Made by a program: the position numbers and the translations under genes
From: Porites lobata
Taxonomy: Eukaryota; Cnidaria; Anthozoa; Scleractinia; Poritidae
Length of the DNA: 64,000 nucleotides
NCBI GenBank assembly: GCA_942486035.1
Contig: CALNXK010000008.1
Coordinates: forward strand, 412,001-476,000
Reading direction: 5' to 3'
The notes under the pieces: generated by a model
The model's database searches: none
What the model saw: the letters and a program-made list of their open reading frames with translations, nothing else
What the model was told of the DNA's origin: nothing
Shown here: positions 56,988 through 64,000 of the stretch, one piece after another
How the letters are laid out: every line of letters starts with the position of its first letter
Position numbering within the stretch: position 1 is the stretch's first letter

Positions 56988-57285
56988 TTGCAAAGACAGC
57001 CAATAGGATTGCGTAAAATCTTTATCGACTATTTCTTCTTCCAAGTCGGCCAATGGGATTGTACAAAACCTTTATCGATTTTTGATCGACTTGCTTGCTT
57101 GTCAAGAACGTTTCAGAACGTTTCATTGTACGAACAAATTGCAAAGCCAGCCAATAGGATTGCCTAAAATCTTTATCGATTATCTCTTCTTTCAAGCCGA
57201 CCAATCAGATTGTACAGAATCTGTATCGATTTTTAATCGATTTGCTTCCTCAGAAAAACGTGGAATTCAGAACGTTTCTTTGCCA
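56988..57285 (+). repeat. Two-unit ~150 bp tandem duplication with CCAAT motifs
   Basis: Unit 1 (56988-57137) and unit 2 (57138-57285) share TTGCAAAGMCAGCCAATAGG, AAAATCTTTATCGAYTAT and CAGAACGTTTC. Each unit has two internal half-copies (CAGCCAATAGGATTG, GRCCAATSRGATTGTAC), giving four CCAAT boxes. This could be regulatory, but no transcript start is identified. Confidence 0.7.
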
Positions 57286-57853
57286 AATTTGTCGCCCTTG
57301 AGTTTTCCCACTCGTGGTTTAGGATGGCTTGTGTAACCAGCGAAATCCTTCGGGATACTAGCAAGTCACGAAAGGCCACCTACGCCAAATTATTTCTTCT
57401 CTTCATGATTCGTTTTTGTTTAGGTCTAGCTTTTTCATAAGGTTTTAGTAGCGTCTGGTTGCGGGCCGTAATTTCCGATAGATTGATTCGGAGTTCGCCA
57501 GTTTTTGCCGAGCACAGCTAGAGTTCAGTTTTTTTCCTTTCTTAGCGAAAACACCTTGACGATGGGAGGTTAAATCGCGTAAATTTCAACTCGTACCCTT
57601 GACGATTGGCGGTGAAATCGCGAAAATATTGTCCTACTCGCTTTCGGCATGGATTGGACTTCTGGATGGGACACGGATCAGGACCTTAGTAACCTTTTGG
57701 TACCTTGGTATCAGGGATAATCATTAGAACTATGTTAACTTTGAGACCTTGGAAACACATTGCAATTAATTTTTAACCGTATCAAGAGCATCTTGGAATA
57801 TCAAACTTTTATCTTGGATTAAAACTTCGTAACCCTGGGTTCGACCCTGGATA

Positions 57854-58795
57854 TTGCCTGCGTGCAGACGTCTCCTATTTCCTTTGTTGCACGCGGAAAA
57901 GGGACGTCTGCGTAACGCCGTCGCTAATCGTGTTCCAGCGTCCCGCTGGCAGGGTATTCTATTTCGCATAAATTGTGAAATAATATCCGGTTAGAAATAA
58001 GAGGACAGGCCAAACAAAACATCATAAGCTCGTGATACGGGCGAAACGTGACCTTGAGAGTCTGCTTGAACAGAGGTTTTTCTTCTTTTCTCTCTCGCGC
58101 GGAGATTACTAGCACTACACAGTGCATGTAGCATTCTAACCTTTGAGTCTTACATTTAGAGGTCATAAAGCAGGTTTGTTACATGCATACTGAGTAATCA
58201 TTTCCTGTGGTTTATGCTTCTGTGCATGTGGGTGTTCCCGATAGGATTTGATTTCAGATGCAGTTGTAAAGTGTTTAAATTTTCTTGACCTCTGTTTGTT
58301 ACGGCTAAATAAAGATTTTAGTTTCTTTGGCTGGCTTTCTCCGAAATGCCTGCCTAGTGCGAAGTCCTTGCCGCTTTTGTAGTTTTCTCAGACACTGTTT
58401 ACAAATATGATGTGATGTGTCATGCACACTAAATTGTAAAGAAATAATTTCCTCGTACACGTTAAATTTTCCGCGTCCCCGCACAAGATTTCGATCGCTC
58501 TGCTTTTCGATCGACGAAAAACACAGCACACAATCGCTCATGTTTTAATTTGTTTTGGTTAGAAAACCTTGCTTACATAAATCATTTAAATCACCGCATA
58601 CATTATCAGACCACATTCGATAACAACCAATCAGCGTTAAGTCAAACAATGCGCACTGTGTGTCAGCCTATCGCAGCGTGTTCCCAAGATCTTGGGAACC
58701 CAGCAGGACGCTGGAACACGATTAGCGACGGCGTTACGCAGACGTCCCTTTTCCGCGTGCAACAAAGGAAATAGGAGACGTCTGCACGCAGGCAA
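57854..58795. mobile_element. Mutator-like element with ~100 bp inverted ends, 9 bp TSD and a captured ORF
   Basis: TTGCCTGCGTGCAGACGTCT continues for about 100 bp, almost exactly mirrored by the right end finishing AGACGTCTGCACGCAGGCAA. CCCTGGATA flanks at 57845-57853 and 58796-58804. Between the ends is ordinary single-copy-like DNA with a Cys-rich ORF on the minus strand (58541-58305). Long inverted ends around unrelated coding sequence is the layout of Pack-MULEs. No MULE transposase is present. Confidence 0.88.
58305..58541 (-). CDS. Cys-rich zinc-binding-type ORF carried by the Mutator-like element
   Basis: The ATG-initiated frame of 78 codons encodes MSDCVLCFSSIEKQSDRNLV, then FSVHDTSHHICKQCLRKLQK and RQGLRTRQAFRRKP. 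CxxC...CxxC spacing (CVLC and CKQC, ~50 residues apart) with neighbouring basic residues resembles the N-terminal zinc module seen in ZAD-type or similar transposon-associated proteins. It ends at a stop soon after the second CxxC, so it is a short peptide or a truncated first exon. The ORF's intactness and its position inside the element suggest capture of a gene's 5' end. Confidence 0.5.
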   Translation of the reverse strand: MSDCVLCFSSIEKQSDRNLVRGRGKFNVYEEIISLQFSVHDTSHHICKQCLRKLQKRQGLRTRQAFRRKPAKETKIFI

Positions 58796-59221
58796 CCCTG
58801 GATAAAGCAAACGGGTGTTTTGTTTTGTTTTGTTCCATTAACCTAAAACTACAGTGTTCATTTCTCTTTGACAAAGTTACCTGTAGCAACTTTCTACCAA
58901 GAAATGACGTATCTTTATACATATAGTTCCTGTTCAGGTTAATCAGGGAGCATTATGCGCATGTTCTCCATTACTTGTTTCCGTTAACATTCCAATTTAA
59001 GTTACACGGGTAAACCTTTTTTTGATGCAAAATAACTTCTTTTTCTTATCCAAATCGTGCTACGAAAATAACTCCATAGCGATAGATCAAAACAAGATCA
59101 ACTCCATCCTCGCGACCACTGACAACTATAAATTTAGCTTGTGTAGCAGGTGTCGAAAGGGACCGCAAAGGGGTAGGGGATAGGGAGGAAGTAAAAAGGG
59201 GATGTGGTTGGGGAGAAATAG

Positions 59222-59240
59222 TAGCCTGCCACGCAGGCTA
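59222..59240. repeat. Minimal TAGCCTGC palindrome
   Basis: TAGCCTGCCACGCAGGCTA is just the two terminal motifs of the Mutator-like MITE family joined head to head. It may be a relic left by internal deletion. No TSD is clear. Confidence 0.5.
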
Positions 59241-59874
59241 CTATAAATTCAGTCATAAGCACATTAAACCAACCCATACAGGTAACCTACTCATCGATGC
59301 TCATAACATGACACATCTTTCCGGTTTCCCTAATTTTTCCAAATTCAGATAGAAGGCCATTATGCTTCCATAGACCAACGCATCCCACGGAAACGACTTT
59401 AGGAGTCTTGTTCATTTATTCACACGAAACTCCTCTGGACCCTGTGTCTCGGGTCCTCTCCGAGAAGAGCGCGGGCTCTTTTCCCCAACAGCGGCTGGTA
59501 ATCGAGCCTAACCCCTAAGTGTGACGACGGACGACGGACGACGAGGATCTCCGATAATTTTAGCTGCGCGCTACGCGCGGGGAAAATCACTTTTCCCCGA
59601 ACACAAGTGACCCTCCGTCATTTTCATTTGATAGTTTAGACTCTAAAACAGTCGGTTTTTCTCTCAAAATCAGTAAAAAAAATCGGTAAAGCGTGGCGTA
59701 AGAGTCCTACGCGCGCGAGGCGCGCGAGCCTCACACGCCCGTATGGCGTGTGAGTCTCGCTCTCTGTTTTCAGCCTCGTTCCAGACCTTTTGTTTGACTG
59801 CTCGCGCGTACTTGAATACGCAAAAATAGACTGTTTTGCTGTCTAGTGATAGTTCCACTCCGCCCTTCGCTGGG

Positions 59875-60350
59875 TAGCCTGCGAAAACAGCCGTTTCTCC
59901 TCGCTTTTCGCTGCTGAGGACGTTTCACGAGGAATAACGTCTGCGACTCAGCGACAGAAATTCCATGTTGATAACGTAAAATCTGTCCGGAATCCGGTCA
60001 GAAGCGCTGATCGGTCGAAGGAGTAGTTACATTGTTTTAGCTATTGTTTACGAATGACAGACAAATTCAAAAGGCCACGAGGGTCAAATGTAAACGGGAT
60101 AAATCTCTAACAAAACAGTCAAAATTGGTGGAATATATTCTTCTCTAGAAGAAGTATTTGAGTTTTGCTGGAGCTCGTTGGCAGATGAACACAACACTTA
60201 AGTGAAATCGACCAGGAGAAACGTAAAAGATGGGAACCCCGTGACTACTGAACATTGATTTACGTCATCAGTATGGAATCGCAGACGTTCCTCCGCCCGA
60301 AAGGTCCCCAGCGGCGAACAACGAGGAGAAAGGGCTGTTTTCGCAGGCTA
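59875..60350. mobile_element. Mutator-like MITE, 476 bp, perfect 9 bp TSD, upstream of the XKR gene
   Basis: TAGCCTGCGAAAACAGCCGT mirrors the end GGGCTGTTTTCGCAGGCTA. TTCGCTGGG flanks at 59866-59874 and 60351-60359. A second inverted pair (ACAGAAATTCCATGTTGATA and ATCAGTATGGAAT) lies inside and matches 51001-51152. The right end is 328 bp before the XKR start codon, so it may lie within the promoter. Confidence 0.92.
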
Positions 60351-60678
60351 TTCGCTGGGTGGCTCATAAAGAAGATTTCGTTTTTGATTGACAGAGGGTG
60401 ATATCATTTTCAACAATGACTTGTTTTATCGATAGCTATTGTGTAATTTGTTTCCAGATTAACTTGTTAAATCATGCAAAATGGTCATGGTTTAGCATTT
60501 TCCCTCGTTGTTGACTAAAGTAGTTCGAATTTCGCCTTCAGGCTTTAACTCCATTTCGAGGAATACATTCCTTAAAACGGTATAACTACGGGTTGTCTTG
60601 CACTTCTGCTTCGCGTGATCTCATGATGCGTATACTGTTCGCTTTTGGTTTCGTGGTTCTTTAATTCTGTACGTGGAA

Positions 60679-63357
60679 ATGACAAAACATTTTTGTGGTG
60701 ATTGTGTGTGCCATTGTAACTGCGTTTCGTGTGGGACAAAGTTCAGTCAAATGTTGGACTGGATCGTCGACAAACGGCCTCAGAAACCACCAAAGGACCC
60801 TGAAACTAAGATCTGGTACGAACGAGGCAATTGCACTCGATTCGACCTGCTATTTCCATTTTTAACTGCTCTGGTGTCTTTGCTAGATCTAGCATTGGAC
60901 TTGAGAGTTGCTGTGGCACACTACAGCCGCGGTGACGTCGCCTGGGCTTTCCTTACCGTTACGTTTGCTTTCGTTTCGCTTGTTTCCATCGAAATTGTAT
61001 CCGCAAATTGGTTTCTAGAAGATCAGAGGAGTTTCAAGAAAGAAATATTGAAGAAAAATGGACTAGAGATCAAGAAATGGTTCTACGCCTGTCATTGTTT
61101 TTTCGGCGGGACCCTGTTGAGGTAACCTTTCTCAGTTGTGAAATAGTTCATTTGAAAACGTAACGTTAACATAACGCGGAGTATAGCTTGCGCATGAGGT
61201 TGTCACCCGGGTGAGATGTAAGTGTCGAAAATAAAAATAAGGGAACATCGTGTACTTTAATTTGATTGTTTACAATTGCACGATATACGCAATTTCTGTA
61301 GAGGCTTGTTGATTGTACTTTAACCTGTTGTTAACTCGACGATGATTTCAGGTTTTCGTTCCACAATTTGTCAATCTTTTATTATTGTTCCGAATAACAG
61401 GTCATTATTTATTTCCTTAACTCCTAATATATTGTAAACCTTTTAACAATTCTCGTCTTTCAACATTCTTACGCCAGTCTGCAACTTTCTTGATCGCAAA
61501 ATGAACATGAACTCGTCTTCGATCTAGAGCACAAATATATCTTCCCTGCTCGTGTCACGCAATTTGGCAATTTTACTCTCGGACCTACCTCGGACGTAGT
61601 ATTAAAATAAAACGGAAAAGCGGATTCCGTTTACCCAACACAAACCAACCGCAAGGCAAGTACAGTGTGTAAATGGCTGCGTGGACTAGCCACGTTCGGT
61701 TTCCTTCACTTATCGTTAAGATATATTAAACACCAACTTTTTTAAGGAATAAGTAATTTTAAAATATAAAAACGAGATATATCAAAATATAAAGTTACTA
61801 AGTTATCGTTTCCAGTGTCTGGTTATTTCCTATAATTGCATACTGCGTGTAGGCTCCGCACGAAAGCCGGTTTCCTGCCAAGTTCAGACTTCAGGTAGAT
61901 AGATTTAAAAGGGTTGGGATGACCAGTTGTAGTGTTTAAAAGGGTAAAGAAATATGCAATGGGACCAAAAGGGCTAACGTGCTCATTTGCGGCTGTGAAA
62001 ACACCAGCTGACAAGAAATTTCAGGAACACCCAACGAGACTTTAGTTCAAAACCGCTAAACCAAAGCATTGTTCACGTATTTTGGTATTTAAACGGTAGA
62101 TATAGGCATATTTTTATCCCCTAAAAATTTTTGATCTGTTCGGATTTCCTAGCCGAAAGTCTAGTGATCCGAAAATTATAGGGATCAAAACTTACCTTTT
62201 CGAAAATTTCAGCCAGAAAAAGGCTCCCGAAAATTCTAGGTGACCTTTTTAGGGTAAAAATCCGTTAAAAACAGGCAATTATACCATATTTTAGATGTTC
62301 GAAAATCCTAGGAGAAGCAGGCAAGCAAGAAATTTTACAACACATGTTCCGAAAATTCTAGATCTCAAATCGTCTTCCGAACAGATATTTTTCCGAAAAT
62401 TGTCGTTGGGTGCCCCTGAAATTTACCATGCGTAGAGATTTATTCATATTTAAATGATGGTGCGCTATTTACTGCAGTTAGAGGGATGCAGTTCTTTAAA
62501 CTTGGATATGTGAAATGTGTACCGATTTACCACTGAAATAGAAAGCTTTGAAGAGGATCTTTGAAACACTGCAGTACAATGAGGTAGAATCAGTGAATAT
62601 TTTGTTGAGACAGAGAGTTCCATTCATTTGTGGTCTAGGTAGACTTAAAGCACGCATTCTTTTCTGACTATTTTAGTATTAGTGCACTCTAAATACTAAA
62701 TAAGTATTTCTAAGTACTAAATACCAAGTATTCCTCCCTTTTTTCTAACCACGAGATTTTGACGGCTCAGTTTGAACATAAGTGTCAATCTGTTCTTCTT
62801 GTTTCTGAAGTATCCCATTCTTGTTCTTCAAACACGCGACCTAGAACAGCTTAAAACATTGGCTGTTTAGTTGTAATATTGGGGTAAAAAAACGTGCTGC
62901 TTTTCTTTGGACTCTTTCAGGGGGAGAGGGGTTAAGGGGGGGGGTTCATGTCTTTTTTATAGTGCGGATCCGTAGACGCGATTGCGTAATGATTCCAAAT
63001 TGGGAAGAACAATGGACGCATATGCAGTTTCTTACATTTCAGTAAACAAAAGTTTAAGACTCTGCAGATATAGCGCTTGATGGTTATGTAGTGCGGTTAG
63101 TTTATAAATGAGTTACAGACTCGTTGTATTTCAGTACTAAGCTAGTGACCAGGGATTTGGTTAAAAAAAAAATAAATGAGATGCTCTAAAAATGTCTTTT
63201 CTCCAGATGCTGTCAGGTTTTCAGGACTGTACGTCTTATACGAAGTAGAAAAGACGAATCACTGGGAGATAAAGAACGATATCGCCTTTATATTGCTCAG
63301 CTTCAGGACACAAGCACTCTGGGAGTGTTAGAAGCATTCATGGAGGAGGCTCCACAG
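60679..63357 (+). CDS. XK-related (XKR) membrane protein, first two exons (3' end outside window)
   Basis: Exon 1 (60679-61121) starts at ATG 60679 and ends TTGAG|GTAACC. Exon 2 (63207-63357) follows TTTTCTCCAG and ends CCACAG|GTTTGC. The split codon AG/A joins the frame exactly. The first ~50 residues are Cys-rich and cytosolic. Then come FDLLFPFLTALVSLLDLALD and YSRGDVAWAFLTVTFAFVSL, two membrane segments with the acidic residue and RG-D loop of XKR proteins. Exon 2 gives CCQVFRTVRLIRSRK and LQDTSTLGVLEAFMEEAPQ, the family's conserved LEAFxExAPQ. XKR4/8/9 types are caspase-activated phospholipid scramblases that expose phosphatidylserine. The caspase-site part is not in this window, so I cannot say which class this is. 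The 2.1 kb intron holds a CAGGGGCACC element. Confidence 0.9.
62022..62418 (-). mobile_element. CAGGGGCACCCAACG family, copy 3, 397 bp, 6 bp TSD AAATTT, in XKR intron 1
   Basis: The left end CAGGAACACCCAACGA (one or two changes from consensus) and right end CGTTGGGTGCCCCTG mirror each other. AAATTT flanks at 62016-62021 and 62419-62424. The internal order is the reverse of copies 1 and 2. It was inserted in the intron, without touching either exon. Confidence 0.92.
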
Positions 63358-64000
63358 GTTTGCTTTAGGGAATCTATTACTGTTTAATAAGAGGTGAACT
63401 TAGTTTTGTACATAAAATTCTGGTCTCATTTAGCGTTTGTATTCAATGGTTTTGGTTAAGTTAGTAGTTCACACACGACTCATGTTAAGATGCAGCTGGG
63501 GAAAAAAGATTAAGTAGAACTGATAACGATATTGACTTACTGCTGGTCGAATAAAAACCGCGAGAGCCCTTACAAATAGACCTTGTCACGGTTTTCGACG
63601 CCATCTTGACGAGTAGGCAAACGTGTGAGAAATTACAGTGTATGAGAATCTAATGTCAAATGATTTCCGTAAAACGGCTGTTATGAAAAAAATATGACTT
63701 GTAAACTAAAGCTACAAAACCAAGGATTGTACCTAAAAATTTTTCTGGGCGTACCTTTGCTTAAATTTCTCCAGAGGTTTGCTTTAGATTTTCCATATAT
63801 TTGTCTCTAATTTTTCCCTAGATTTTCTTACGGACAAATGTATAGAAAATTTTAAAAGTGGTTCTAGGTCTTCTAGCGTATCTAACGCCCTCAATTTTTT
63901 TCAGTAGATTCCTTATGAGTGAAGCTTTAGTTTACAATTCATATTTTTTTCAGAACCGCCATTCTACGGAAATTATTAGCTATTATTCGACACTAGATTC

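Overview
The window is intron-rich, repeat-dense animal DNA. Long AT-rich introns, small phase-1 exons coding extracellular modules (astacin, TSP1, MAM), and a dense mix of short inverted-repeat transposons, a tRNA-derived SINE and retroelement scraps point to a cnidarian. A stony coral is my best guess, from the overall character of the repeats and gene families; no single marker proves it.

Two host genes are clear. At the left, on the minus strand, ten exons between 8774 and 312 encode a secreted multidomain protease: signal peptide, propeptide, astacin zinc-metalloprotease domain, two TSP1 repeats and a MAM domain. The splice phases fit throughout, and the gene runs off the left edge. At the right, on the plus strand, two exons (60679-61121 and 63207-63357) encode the start of an XK-related (XKR) membrane protein that runs off the right edge. 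Less certain coding pieces are two minus-strand exons near 28.65-29.6 kb, one acidic minus-strand exon at 48493-48768, and a minus-strand SWIM zinc-finger exon at 35224-35736 inside a transposon-like unit.

The rest is mostly mobile DNA, much of it nested. Several families can be delimited to the base by their inverted ends and target-site duplications (TSDs). (a) A ~400 bp family starting CAGGGGCACCCAACG has three copies (33555-33946, 39335-39734, 62022-62418), each with a perfect 6 bp TSD. (b) Six long-inverted-repeat elements have perfect 9 bp TSDs, as expected of Mutator-like elements (28940-29069, 38382-38718, 55326-55533, 55840-55987, 57854-58795, 59875-60350). One of them (57854-58795) carries a Cys-rich ORF and looks like a gene-capturing element. 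(c) A hAT-like element (11423-12274) splits an ORF region that starts with a viral-type 2A motif (DVEKNPGP) and continues into an OTU cysteine-protease domain. (d) A TTAA-flanked unit (35003-37280) carries the SWIM exon, and its promoter-like part is duplicated just outside it. (e) A PIF/Harbinger-like element lies at 46572-48422 (TTA TSD). (f) A pogo/Tc1-like element (23616-24863, TA TSD) carries an XPG/EXO1-type nuclease fragment and sits in one arm of a 5.2 kb inverted duplication (22477-27722) whose other arm keeps the empty site.

Retroelement remains include an antisense reverse-transcriptase fragment in an astacin intron, a LINE-type C-terminal zinc-finger fragment at 17.7-18.15 kb, and 3' ends of Penelope-like elements near 32.3-32.6 kb and 39.1 kb that carry hammerhead-like stem-loops. 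I saw no rRNA genes, ordinary tRNA genes, CRISPR arrays or bacterial-type operons.
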